A stretch of DNA of 64,000 bases from Anthostomella pinea. Taxonomy: Eukaryota > Ascomycota > Sordariomycetes > Xylariales > Xylariaceae. Below are positions 32,316 through 43,073 of this stretch, piece after piece. A model generated the notes under the pieces. The model saw only the letters and a program-made list of their open reading frames with translations. It made no database searches and had not been told where the DNA came from. Location: positions 1,922,001 to 1,986,000 of the forward strand of contig CAUWAG010000020.1 of assembly GCA_963556695.1 (NCBI GenBank), given 5' to 3'. The position numbers were made by a program, and so were the translations under genes. Each line of letters begins with the position of its first letter. The stretch's first letter is position 1.

Positions 32316-33935
32316 ATGGATACGTCAACTACGTCGCCAACCACGAGCTCTCTCTCAGTAACCTCCTCAACTGACACTACTGTCACCGAGGTCCCGCTTC
32401 TCCCTGGAATCTGGGAGAACGAAGGCCTTGATGCTGTTCAATTCTATACTTCGGCGCTCATTCTGCAAAAGCTACAGCCTCAACAGCAGATTTTCGAGCA
32501 GCTTCCCACGTTCCGAGCACCAAATGGCCCAAGAAGATCTGGGCAAATTGTCGAAAACCTGCTTGACGCCATAGCACGGATCTTTGCAGGTCGAGGGGGT
32601 GGGCGTGTGGTCGCCGCCGCCATCAAAGACCGAGGAAACGAAGGTCTCCAGATCATACTCACCCAGAATGCTGGGTTCAGGTCGTCAGGCCGGGCTTTCA
32701 CGAAACAAGTAGAAGGCTGGATGGAGAAGCATGCTCAATCCTCCTGGTCCAACATGCCTTCGGACATGTTGGTACATCAATTGAGACCCACCTACGAGAA
32801 CCCGTTGTGGAGGTCAGTACTGGAGCACTGTAAAGACAAAATCAACAAGACAGTTGGTGATATTTATGGTCTGCACGACAAATTGGAGGACCTAAAATGA
32901 TTCTTAGGGAATGTCGGTGAATGGGGAGGAAGCGAAGCAAGGAGGACTCACTTCCAAGATACAGTCCAAGCTGCGAAGCAAGTGCTGGCTGCTCTAGATG
33001 TGTATCGAATACTGACGGCTTCCTCAAAGCACAAAAGCTCCCTGACAGTGCGTCTGAGCGACATTCGAGGAGAGTTCCAGCATCTCGGAAACGCTCGTTT
33101 GCTTGCTCTGGATACATTTCTCAGCCGATTGTATGATACGATGACTGCGCATTCTGTCAAATTGAAGGATTCGGCAAGAAAATGGAGAAATGGACCACCT
33201 GAACACGAGAAAGAGACAAGGAGACTTCTGCATTTTCTCAAGAAATTATCCGGCTATACTCAGTCCTTTTACGGCATTGTGTGTTTTCGAATGGAACACT
33301 CCGCGAAACCCATCACAATGTTGCTACTTGATCGTTCTCGACTTGGACGTTCTCCAACACTTGGAGACGAACTAACATCGGATGCTATTGACCGACAAGT
33401 GCGCGCCTGGAGCAATGGTGATCGTTGTGGGTGGTCGGTGAACCTCAAAACAAGGGTGGGGCAAGCTTCTAAGAATCTCCAAAGGCGTGTTTTGCATTGT
33501 GAGATGCAGCTTCTCCAAGAGTTCGACGCATCCAATGTGTCCGATAGGCGCAGAATGTACGACTATATCGGATGCAGCAAGCAACCATGTTGGCTGTGCT
33601 GGCACGCCTTGCGCAGCGGAGCGGCGTGGTTCCGCATGCAACCCTCTCACAAGAAAGTATACGCGTACTGGGCCGAGCCAACATTACATGGCGAATCACA
33701 GATGGCTCTTGCATTGACACTAAAACTGCTTCAAGACCACATAACGACTGCCATCTTCAAGAATGACATTGAGATATTTGCAGATGCACAGCCAGATACA
33801 CCTAGCTATCCACCGGGGGAGTTGCGCCTCCCACGGAAAGAGCTCATAGGGCGCTCAGAGGAACTGACCAAAGCATACAATGACATAGAGGTTAGGATCA
33901 TGGGGAATGACTGTCTGCCTGAGGAGACGGAGTAA
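32316..33935 (+). CDS. Zinc-deaminase-like protein, copy C (HCE / PCWLC), best preserved
   Basis: ATG at 32316 (AAAATGG). One frame runs to the TAA before 33936, broken only by a TGA at 32898-32900. A 51-nt intron at 32857-32907 (GTGATA...TTCTTAG, with CTAAAA as branch-like site) removes that TGA without changing frame, giving about 522 aa. The N-terminal helical domain has the shared QIILTQNAGF and LWRSVLEHC motifs. The zinc site is HCEMQLL (about 33499) and YIGCSKQPCWLCW (about 33568-33606). HxE gives one zinc ligand and the catalytic Glu; PCxxC gives two Cys ligands, as in the deaminase superfamily. The arrangement most resembles the OTT_1508-like family expanded in fungi. Substrate (base, nucleotide or nucleic acid) is unknown; no signal peptide. 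Confidence 0.72.
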
Positions 33936-36900
33936 TAAGAGATTCATCATATATTCTTTAGAAGGGCTCTGCCAGCGTCATCTTCATGATAGTGATCTTA
34001 AAGTGACAGTGAATCAGGGTTCCAATAAGCGCCTTGTGTCAGTTGCGTCGAAATACTGGAAGGCTGTTGGAGTCGGCCTCATGGTGACCAACGCGTTCCC
34101 CGCCACGACTTGGAACCTACAATATATGGCGATTGCAGCCAAGTCCAGTATATCCTCGGCTATGAGATTACTATAAATTACAATATCTGAGGAGCCATGC
34201 TGGTCTTTCTCGTAACTATCAACCCATACCCCCTCCCTGCACCGCATGTCTCCAGTTATGAAAATGTCGACAAAGCTGAAGCCGATACACCTTTTTCCTG
34301 TGGCATTCCTCATTGTTCTCTATATCACTCTGATCTCGTTGACGGAGAAGCCGGCAACCGCATCGAGGCCCGTCCAGAGAGCAACTGCAACGCATGTTGC
34401 TGGATCGGCGTCGACTCTTTAATGGTCATGCTTTTCTTGCCTGCGCTGCACTGCTTCGAGCATTTTGTTTTAAATTAGATAAATGGCCATGGATCAAGGT
34501 CGAGTTGTAATCTCGCTTTTGCTCAAGCTCCCGATCATGTTTCATGCAAGCGTGTATCGCAAGATCTTCTGATAGTCGCGATGTAAACAATTTTTCTCTC
34601 CCTTCCTTCCCCGCCTTTGCGATCCTGCAGGGTGAGTTCATTTCCAATCGCAGAGATCGAGTCTTGATATACAGTAAATGCCTGTAACAATTCACCCCCA
34701 ACCGCCGGTCTCCCGGTCATTTCTGTTGTGGTTCCTTGGCCACCGGCATCCCGGACGTCTTCCATGGCAACTGCTGTCTTCGTCCAGTCCTGCAGGTGCA
34801 TTCTAGAAGTAGAAATCCCCTATTTTGCGTCTGCCTTGCTTTAGGTGCTCTTCACACCATATTCGGTCCTCTTTGAACCCGATAGGCCTCTCTGGAAGCT
34901 TATCCATACTTTCGTAGTTCAATCATTGAGCTTCAACCACCGCAATGGTATGCAGCGAAGTTTGGAGACCACACAGACTAGTCTAATCCCAGGGAAGATT
35001 AAGAACCACCAGCAGCCTGCAACCACTTTTATTTCCTTGATACGCAACACATGCTAAGTTGATGGAAAGCACTGAAGGTGACTAACGAAGCATGGCCTTC
35101 GAGGCCAAGATTTAGCGTGTATATCCATCGTGAAGGTATACGTGTCCCTTCCACAATCACCACCTGCATGGACCAAATACTCCAAGATACGATCATGACG
35201 AGAACAAGCAAGGAGAAATCACTTGGTCAGTGATAAGTTGATGTAAATATGTTTTTGGCCACTATATTACTTTATTATCTTCTGCATACCTCGAGTAAGC
35301 TGCCTTGTTAGTACCAGCATGACGTCAAAGCCGCCATTCACTACTAGAACTTGATCTTGCACTCTCTCATACCACCAGGAGGCCGGCGACGCCTGATCTC
35401 ATCTGGTTCCCTGGACATGGAGAAATGTGCCCTCTTCTTAATGATGAGCCCGGTTTTCTAGACACCGTACGCTCTCAGGAAACACAGGTTGCACGGACAT
35501 GCACCTCACCAACCTCAGCCAATCGTAATACTTGTAACTTCGTGCCAATCATCGACCTTGGTAAAGGGACCTTGGACTGCCCTTCCATTCGATCTTTTTG
35601 ATAAATAGATGAGGTATATCTCGTATGGAGCCGCCGAATGTTTCGGCTGACCTTAGTCTAAGAAAACATAGTATATTTCTAAGCGTTTTCTACACACTAT
35701 GCCTTTGAGCGCTCTTTGGCACCACCTTAACACCAAGCCAAAATCTATGCATAATTACTACGCCTCGTAAAACTGACTGAAACTAATAAATCATCAAATC
35801 AAATCAGTTTTTCATAAGGTTATTTGCTACAAGGTTAGTCTATTAGGGCGCATTCATGCCGCGAGTGAACATGTAATTGTCCCCGTGTTCTTCTAGGTCT
35901 GCTCCAGGAATTGGTATAAAAGCCGCCACACCCCCAACTAGGAACGTATTCATGCGCGAGCTACTCTTGCGAAAAGCATTCACCGTATGCGCCGGACCTG
36001 GAGAAGTCATAAGTAACTGGCCTTCTACTCCTATTGACCTGTGGGGACAATATTGTTTCCGCGGTTGAGTGCGTACCACAGAGTGGTGCTAACTAGCACT
36101 CTAGGGGGTGACGTTCAAGGGGGTGGACTTGTCGCGAATGGATGGGCGGTGTGGCCGAGAGTCCGGCAGCTGGATCTCATTAATAGCCATCTTTGTTCTC
36201 CCACCACTTCATTCAACCCTTTCTCCCACCACCAACGACAAGCTCAATTAATACATCACTTGGGGCTAACTAGCACTCCAGGGGATGGCGTTCAGGGGCG
36301 GCGTGGTGGCGGACAAACTGCGTCATGGCCCGTGCGTCTGGCTGATGGGTGGATCTCAGCCGTGGCCATTGATCTTTGTTCTCCCACCACTTCATTCCAC
36401 CCTTTCTCCCACCACCATCAATCAATGCATCACTTGGCGCTAGAAAACTTCAGGGGGTGGCGTTGTGGCGGACAAACTGCATCGTGGCCCGAGCGTCCTG
36501 CATCTCCATCTTTTGTTCTCCCCACCACTTCAATTCTTTCCACTTTCTCTCCCACCACCAACAACAAGCTCATCAATGCATTGCAGCCTTTCGGCCTGTT
36601 CCACGCTCTGCGTGGAGCTTTGCAAGCCAGTCAGTCCCCTGACGCTTGCGACCATCAAATTCACCTCACTCGCTGATCATCGCATGCTGCGTCAGGCATC
36701 ATGCAGCAGCGATCCATCTTGACTCATCACGTGCACCTTGTCCTTCAGCACGGACCATGATTCACGATCCTGACTGGCACGTGACTGGCTCCACACAGCC
36801 ATTGACTGGCTCATCAAGTCGCCTGCACAACCTGCAATACAACCCCTTTCCAAATCAAATACAAATGACAGCAGACAACCAAGTCTATGGTTTAAAGGTT

Positions 36901-37725
36901 CTTCTCAAGAACTACGCTCTTCTTGAGTGGACTATAGTCATTGACTAGCGTCACAACTGCTATGGAAGTCCCACCGCAGTCTGTTTAAACAGCATGTCAA
37001 TTACCGATAAGGCTCAAGCGGTCAGAGCTGTCCGGCACTTCCATGAAGGGGCTTAAAGGTCCTCCTCTGCGTCGCAAGATGGGAAATCCAGCAGCCCCAC
37101 CGTCAACGGCCCCACCGAGCCGACTCCGGGGGTCATTGCGGCTTTCCGGTCGCGCCCCACTCCGTCCCGGGACGGCCGTCAGCGTCACCGCATGACACTC
37201 GGTCAGAACTCCACGAATACGTCAAATGACAATCTTTACTCTCTGTCATCAATTCAGACGTATTTAACTATACGATTCCGGGTGGTCTTAAAGAGCGCAA
37301 GTTACTCGTTCGGGCAGATGCGAAACTGGCTTGCAGTGCTACCTGTGTTTCGACAACACGGCTAGGGGGACACAACAAGGCCCACGATTGTTCCAGCTGC
37401 GCCCAATAAGAAGTGCCAAATCTGCTTTCAATGGTGGTATAGGGTGAGTTACGGGGCTTGGTTGCAGAAGGTCTTGCTGCGAAGAGTGTGGCAGGTGATT
37501 TGGGCTGGCCTTCAGCTACTACATTGCAATCTGAAGCCAGCAACCATCTTCTTGATCATCTCAAGGAGAATACACACAACCCGCTACCGCAAACCACGAT
37601 CCACCAGCCTTCAAGTCTCGCATACAAGAACCTTCCGCTCCGCGAAGCCACCAGCAGTAAGTTGCATTCCCCAATCAGCCAGAAGCGCGTCCAACCCTGT
37701 CTCAAAACTGACGGCCACCACAGAG
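33936..37725. other. Long gene-free stretch with ~180-bp tandem repeats
   Basis: About 3.8 kb without a convincing gene. Short frames at 35843-36079 and 37268-37543 have no motifs. Three diverged tandem repeats occupy 36085-36585, and CTGTTTAAACAG, a 12-bp palindrome, lies near 36979. Low gene density here fits an accessory region. Confidence 0.5.
36085..36585. repeat. Three diverged tandem repeats of about 150-180 bp
   Basis: Copies begin near 36085, 36263 and 36437. Each contains CTAACTAGCACT or a relative, a GG(G)TGGCGTT segment, TTTGTTCTCCCACCACTTCA, then CTTTCTCCCACCACCA and a CAATGCATCACTTG-like end. Copy 3 is shorter. Open frames across this area reflect the repeat and not a gene. Confidence 0.85.
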
Positions 37726-37932
37726 ATGGGTAATAATGCGACCTGGCTCGGTGCGGCGTACTTCTTCGCCCTTGTCGCAGTAGCTGGAGCAGTCGCCGGC
37801 TCCGCCTACCTCATCCGTGTCGGCATCAAGCGCTGCCAGCAGCGCCGACGTGGGCGAGAAGCTGCCGCCGCCGCAGTCGGCCACGAGCTGCAGCGAGTCG
37901 AGCGAATCGTCCTGGACGGCCTCGCGGCATAG
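37726..37932 (+). CDS. Small single-pass membrane protein, 68 aa
   Basis: ATG at 37726 (AGAGATGG). After MGNNATWLG comes a hydrophobic segment of ~20 residues (AAYFFALVAVAGAVAGSAYL), then a basic, Arg/Gln-rich stretch and an Ala/Glu helix ending in GLAA. The positive charge after the hydrophobic part suggests the C-terminus stays in the cytosol. The codon pattern is C/G-rich at third positions, supporting coding. No family recognised; the frame is open further upstream but that part is not protein-like. Confidence 0.5.
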   Translation: MGNNATWLGAAYFFALVAVAGAVAGSAYLIRVGIKRCQQRRRGREAAAAAVGHELQRVERIVLDGLAA

Positions 37933-39177
37933 TTCCCTTGCATACGGCGTTATCATAGCGGCAATACTGCGGTCCCCGACCTTCTCATACACATTCCGAC
38001 TCATCTGCTGCCTGGTTGCCTCGGGAGAAGAAGCACAAACACAAGAAGAACTGGGTGTGGAGGAAGCAGGATCATGACATAGGTTGCTGGAAGCATTCGC
38101 GGGCCTTGGGCCCATTCTGAATTGGAGAACCCTTCCCTGCACACTACTGCGTCTTGCTATGGTGATAATTTATGTGATTTGTGATATACCACTAATTTAC
38201 AGCTGGGGGTGGCTTTGCTATCTCGTAAGTTACTCTCTGTACACCAGACTGGACAATTGCACTGGATCTTGGGGGTGTCAGGCATTCTCTGTTGGATTCT
38301 GTGCTACGTTAGCCCATCCATAGTCATCCTTCAGGATCACCATCCCCATCTGTGACTCTGTCACATACGTGGCCACATAAGGCCACGTATCCTTTCCTTT
38401 AGTATCTTGGATATATAGGGCCACTCTGGCCGCTCCAGAGTAGCTGGAATTCCTCTCCTTAATAGAACACTTTGAAATCTCACATTCTCTAGGCTAATTG
38501 TTGGTTCGACGATAGCTTTACGACACGGTCCCTTAGACAGTTTCATTGTCGGTACCATACATAATTACTTCTAGCCGCATCTACTACAGACCCGACAAGT
38601 GGATCGACGAATGCACACACAAAGGCGCCTGCGGAAGGGCCATTCACAGCCTGGACAGAGGGACCAGTGGTAGAACCCACTACAGTGCTGCTAAAATGCC
38701 CATCATACAGATGCTCGGGTTTTTTACCATCGTAGGTACACAGGCGTGCACTGGAGCGCGTCTAGGACTCGCTCCCGTACCCGGGTGTTTCGCTTCTCCA
38801 TGTATCCATGAATATCTGCAGTGCATCTGCTGCCATCCGGATGGCAATGACATGGCATCCTGAAGCCATGGCTCGTACCAGCATGGAAAGGGAAGGAAAC
38901 ATGTGTCTCTACTGCGGTGTATTTCCTTAAATACGAAGTCGGACGACGTCCACACATCTGAGTCAGGTACTGTCTGTCGCTACCAGGCAGTCTCACTACA
39001 AATGCCCTGGGTGGGATGCTCGTATTACAGATAGTATACAGTATATTACACTAAGTATTCACTTGCCCAACGGTGGTTCTAATCTATCATACTCTCCCAG
39101 CATCCGATCCAAGGGGAATCTGATGGCGCTATATTCTCTCGTACATGCACAAATACATCAGACCATCCCTAACATCC
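37933..39177. other. Intergenic; two hairpins, no gene recognised
   Basis: Spacer with two strong inverted repeats at 38365-38390 and 38423-38441. No supported frame. Confidence 0.5.
38365..38390. repeat. Perfect 10-bp inverted repeat, 6-nt loop
   Basis: ATACGTGGCC, loop ACATAA, then GGCCACGTAT: a perfect hairpin. A second one, ACTCTGG/CCAGAGT with a 5-nt loop, follows at 38423-38441. They may be parts of a small foldback element, a terminator-like structure or protein-binding sites. Confidence 0.85.
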
Positions 39178-41106
39178 TTAATCATCACCCTGCCTTCTCG
39201 TAGTCGAAGTCCGAAAACTAGTAGGCAGCCACCCCAAAAGCGCCCTCTCGGCCAGTTCTCTTTGCGTCAGCGCCGGAGCCTGTGTCCTCGTCTTCAGCTT
39301 GGTTATCGTCCGCGTGTCGACGGGTATCACTTGCAGGCCTGGCGAGGTCGCTTCGCTCTCCGCGGTCGGCTTGGGCTTGGGCTCGGCCGAGGGCCGTAGA
39401 GGAGCGGAGTCCGAGCTGGGAAATTGTTGAGGTCCTGGAGCCTGGGGCGGTGTTTCGGAGTTCGGGGATGGGCTTGAGGTCGGCGCGGCTTGCGATGCTG
39501 GCGGCGGCGGCGGTGGTGGTGTGGGTGGTGCCGATTGGGAGTCTTGTTCCGATGCAGCGAGGGGTATTACAGTCAGAGGCGGAGCCTGCGATGCGCTCGG
39601 TGCTGATGGTGAGATCGGGACAGACTCGGGGGCCGCTGGACTTGTGCTCGGTGGAGGCGCCTGTGTCGGCAGTGGCGGTGCTGGGGTCGATAGTACTTGT
39701 GACGAGGGAGCGACATGCGGCGGAGGGTACGACATTGCCTGCGATGAAGCTCGTACTGACGAGGTCGTCGGGATAGGCTCAGGAGCGGCGAGACTTGTGC
39801 TTGGTGAGACCTTGGGCATTCCGGAAGGCAGGCCCGGGTTGCCTGGTGGTAAGATAGAGTGCGACGTTGAGTAGATACTTGTCGCCACAGAGGCGCCGAT
39901 CGGTATGGTGAAGAACTGAGAAGCGTTTGGTGGGACTCGGCTTGGGGCCGTGGTCAAAGGCATAGGTTTGTCTATGCTGGCGCCCGTACTTGGGGCACTT
40001 GAACCTATTTGCCCCGGTGCTGGACGACTGGTCTCTTCTGGAATATGTACAGTTAAAGCAGGTTGAGTTGCATACGGAAGTGTGGCCTTGCTCATATCTG
40101 TATCGAAGCTTCCACTCGCGATGATCAGTGGACTTCCTGCGGGTACTTTACTGACACTCATCGAAGGCACCCCGCCAGTGATCACAGGCCGTGGCATCTC
40201 AAAGGACGGTTTGCCCTCTGCAACGCACAGCGTCTGGCCCACATCGATGGAGCAAGCCCCGTTGCTGTCAACATGCAGGGCCGGGTTCAGCTTGAGAAGC
40301 TCCATGAGAGTCAGCTCCTGTAACACGCTGATCTGCTCGCAAGTATCTCCATCACGGACGACGTAGCTGCTGGCGCACGGAGGCGGCGGCGTGGTCGCGA
40401 GGCCCAAAGCCGAGATCGAGGCCTGTGGTATTGAGGCCTGTGGTGTCGAGGCCTGTCGTATTGAGGTCTGTGGTGTCGAGGCCTGCGGTATCGAGGCCTG
40501 TGGTATCGAGGCCTGTGGTATCAAGGCCTGTGGTATCGAGGCCAGCGGTATTGAGGCCTGTGGTATTGACAAGATCTGCGACGCCGCAGACGAGGACTGC
40601 ATGCCGGGAACACATATGATCAACCCGTCGGGCAGGCCGTCGCACAAGTTGCCGACCTGCGGATTGCTCACCAGTATGTCCATCAAGCTGACCCCATTAG
40701 CACGCGCGATCGACTCGCATGTGTCGCCCGGCTGGACGGCATAGGATATCCCACAGGCGCGTGGATCAGGGTTGGTAGCGGGAATGTTCGAAGAAGCAGG
40801 AGGGTCTCCATCTCTTGCCCGGTTGGGACGCCTCAGGAGGTAGGACCTCCCCTTCACGGCTGTGGTAGGACCCGGGGCGCAGTAGCAGGTTTCGGGCCTT
40901 GGTGTTGATGCTGTGCTGTTTTGATATGGTGCGCTTAGGGTGTTGTTTCCGCCAAGGATGGTGGTTGTCGTCAGGGTCAGGGTGGTGGTCGGCGTGATCG
41001 TGATGGTTACAGTGTGGTCGAAGACGTCTTGGTCGGCCCCATCCTGGCCAGCAGAGAGGATGGCTAGCAAGGCCCAGACTGCGAGCCTCATGTTGTTGTT
41101 TCTCAT
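39178..41106 (-). CDS. Secreted LysM-domain protein with two LysM and a Pro/Ser/Thr-rich tail
   Basis: Intronless, 642 aa from an ATG at 41106 (a second ATG at 41091 fits the signal peptide better). Residues 6-20 (MRLAVWALLAILSAG) are a signal peptide, so the protein is secreted or wall-bound. LysM1 is at ~121-167 (SYAVQPGDTCESIARANGV ... NPQVGNLCDGLPDGLIICVPG) and LysM2 at ~247-296 (SYVVRDGDTCEQIS ... LNPALHV...LCVAEG). They are separated by a ten-unit SIPQA repeat. LysM domains bind chitin or other GlcNAc polymers; in plant-associated fungi some hide chitin from host receptors, others work in the fungal wall. The ~340-residue Pro/Ser/Thr-rich tail is probably O-glycosylated and has no GPI signal. 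No catalytic domain is present. Confidence 0.88.
   Translation of the reverse strand: MRNNNMRLAVWALLAILSAGQDGADQDVFDHTVTITITPTTTLTLTTTTILGGNNTLSAPYQNSTASTPRPETCYCAPGPTTAVKGRSYLLRRPNRARDGDPPASSNIPATNPDPRACGISYAVQPGDTCESIARANGVSLMDILVSNPQVGNLCDGLPDGLIICVPGMQSSSAASQILSIPQASIPLASIPQALIPQASIPQASIPQASTPQTSIRQASTPQASIPQASISALGLATTPPPPCASSYVVRDGDTCEQISVLQELTLMELLKLNPALHVDSNGACSIDVGQTLCVAEGKPSFEMPRPVITGGVPSMSVSKVPAGSPLIIASGSFDTDMSKATLPYATQPALTVHIPEETSRPAPGQIGSSAPSTGASIDKPMPLTTAPSRVPPNASQFFTIPIGASVATSIYSTSHSILPPGNPGLPSGMPKVSPSTSLAAPEPIPTTSSVRASSQAMSYPPPHVAPSSQVLSTPAPPLPTQAPPPSTSPAAPESVPISPSAPSASQAPPLTVIPLAASEQDSQSAPPTPPPPPPPASQAAPTSSPSPNSETPPQAPGPQQFPSSDSAPLRPSAEPKPKPTAESEATSPGLQVIPVDTRTITKLKTRTQAPALTQRELAERALLGWLPTSFRTSTTRRQGDD
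40417..40569 (-). repeat. 15-bp coding minisatellite (SIPQA repeat) in the LysM gene
   Basis: About ten 15-bp units encoding SIPQA or close variants (SIPLA, LIPQA, STPQT, SIRQA) between the two LysM domains. Such linker repeats change copy number easily; unit divergence shows it is not brand new. It also makes the long opposite-strand frame at 40391-40744. Confidence 0.95.
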
Positions 41107-41648
41107 CAGGGTGCAGACGATCGCGATGGTGTTTGGTATTGAACGAAAGTAGGTCTTCGCTCGCTGTCGGGTCGTTCGGGTCGTTCGGTTCGTTCGGTTC
41201 GTTCGGTTCGTACGTGCTTGTTTCGGTAAGAAGAATTGAAAGGTGAAGAAGGAATAATTTCCTATGTAGTTTGATACTCTTAAGGATACCTTGACCTGAT
41301 CATTCACACTGGCCTTTGGCTGTTCTGAGATCGTGTGTCATGGCTGATTGGTCGGACTGGATGACTCTTTCAGACGTTTTTCGGTTGAAAACCCAGAGTC
41401 AGCAAGTCTCACACAGACACTGCACACACGGTTGAGTCTCATCCAAGTCTTGACACTCATCACGGACATAGATAAGCCAGTTCCATCCTCGATTATCCAC
41501 GGCTTTTCAAGCACATCCACCCACTCGCCTGGGTCTCACCATTTGCACTCGCGTACTTCATCTCTTCTGAACAAACCAGCCTTTTCGGTAAGACTTTAAA
41601 TTCTAACCTTTGCGGACAATTGTTGTCACCTGATTGTCCGCGTTGGTA
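41107..41648. other. Promoter/5' UTR of the LysM gene, with a 9-bp repeat
   Basis: Contains four units of TCGTTCGG(T/G) at 41172-41207, just upstream of the LysM gene ATG, probably within its leader. The rest is the 3' side of the F-box gene. Confidence 0.6.
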
Positions 41649-43073
41649 TCAGGTAAATCGTCCGGGGTCCTCCATGAAAAGTTGAGTCAAGGGATACGCT
41701 GAATCACGAAGGAACCAAGACGACAAATCTCTAGCTAGAGAGTCTTTTTCGGTCGCAAGATCGCCTAGCCAGAACCACTCATTCGACGCGCCCGGGCCCT
41801 CATCATTAATATCAATGTCTTCCCCTGGGTAATCTTCTTCCGCTTCTGGCAGACCCCTGAGTTTGCCCGATACATGAAAGTCTTCGAGCTTCAGCGAGTT
41901 CTTCATCTGCCGGAAGAGTCGAGTCCAGGAGGTGCTGATGAGTTGACAATTGCGGAGGGTAACAGATCGGAGTGTATCCTTATGCAGCTCGAAAAATGCC
42001 ATCATGTCCTGCCGCTCGGTTTCGATACCAACCAGACCAATGCGCTGCAACTCATGCCATCTGAATCCGGGTACCAAGACACGGGGTAGATCGGCGGGAT
42101 AACCCGCGCGCATGGTCACGGACCCCTTTGACATGCTGAATCCGATATATATCTCGGACAGGCTAGGAATAGACTTGAGAAAATGTGCAATGACGCCTGT
42201 ATCGACCTTCTCGCGGGCTCTTCTGACATACCTGCCTGTATCTTCAGGTCCGTCGTCAAATACGGGGTCAACAACGTCAAAGACCAGATTAATCCTCCTC
42301 AATTTCCGGCAGGATTCACGGATCCCGTCGAAGAATGGTCTTCCGATTAAGCCTAAGTCGAGGACACCAGCTTTGAAGTGGTCTAGCTCTATACCCGAGT
42401 CCCTGATTCCGTGCAGTATTGCTTCCGTTTGCCGAGCTCCATGTGGCTCGTGCGAGATTAGACTGTAGCAGAAGAACGCATCGAACGGCGACTTTGGGGT
42501 GGTGTCACCCGTATACCAAGCGTGATTGAATACCACGATGCTTCGTAGAGTGGTCAGCTTTGGGAGGGTGTCTTTGAACAAGACGAAATCCTCTTTGGTT
42601 GCCAGGATACGGCGTTGTTCGTGGACAGCCTTGAGGTACTGGGCATAATTCTCAGCAATGTCCTCGGCGGATATCCGCTCTCGTTCAGAGAAGGTAGAGA
42701 AGGCAAAGGTCCGTAGCCGCTCCTTCAGCAATGCTGTCTCAGGAAGCCAGTTCGGCTCAGTAATTTCGACTTGAGGGCGGAATGCAGGGGAGCTGGTTCT
42801 TTCGATATATTCTCCCAAAGTCAACGCTGGCTCCATAAGGTTGGCGGCATTGTAAACGAGTGTTTTGACACTCTTGCTGATGATAGGGTGATCAGCCACA
42901 GCACCCAGTTTCATGAAGTCAGCCCGGCAGAGAAATAAGCTGATCTTTTTGAAGCCATGGTAAGCACCAATATCCGCAAAGGTCTTGGAACAGCGTCGTA
43001 CAGACCGCGCTTCTGATGACGGCAGGTGCGAAAAGATCAGGTGCAGCACTTCAGGGGGGAACAGGATATCCAT
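41649..43073 (-). CDS. F-box protein, 474 aa
   Basis: Intronless minus-strand gene. The ATG at 43073 is directly followed by an F-box (MDILFPPEVLHLIFSHLP ... RRCSKTFADIG, residues ~1-45); an open upstream stretch lacks an ATG. The F-box would bind Skp1 in an SCF ubiquitin ligase. The rest has degenerate leucine-rich patches (LTTLRSIVVFNH, CRKLRRINLVFD, WHELQRIGLVG, TLRSVTLRNCQL) that could form the substrate-binding surface, as is common in expanded fungal F-box families. The acidic stretch near the C-terminus (DYPGEDIDINDEGPG) is notable. Target unknown. Confidence 0.82.
   Translation of the reverse strand: MDILFPPEVLHLIFSHLPSSEARSVRRCSKTFADIGAYHGFKKISLFLCRADFMKLGAVADHPIISKSVKTLVYNAANLMEPALTLGEYIERTSSPAFRPQVEITEPNWLPETALLKERLRTFAFSTFSERERISAEDIAENYAQYLKAVHEQRRILATKEDFVLFKDTLPKLTTLRSIVVFNHAWYTGDTTPKSPFDAFFCYSLISHEPHGARQTEAILHGIRDSGIELDHFKAGVLDLGLIGRPFFDGIRESCRKLRRINLVFDVVDPVFDDGPEDTGRYVRRAREKVDTGVIAHFLKSIPSLSEIYIGFSMSKGSVTMRAGYPADLPRVLVPGFRWHELQRIGLVGIETERQDMMAFFELHKDTLRSVTLRNCQLISTSWTRLFRQMKNSLKLEDFHVSGKLRGLPEAEEDYPGEDIDINDEGPGASNEWFWLGDLATEKDSLARDLSSWFLRDSAYPLTQLFMEDPGRFT

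Noticed and set aside
40391..40744. Plus-strand repeat protein opposite the LysM gene
   Set aside because: It is the antisense reading of the SIPQA minisatellite; the minus strand has signal peptide and LysM domains.
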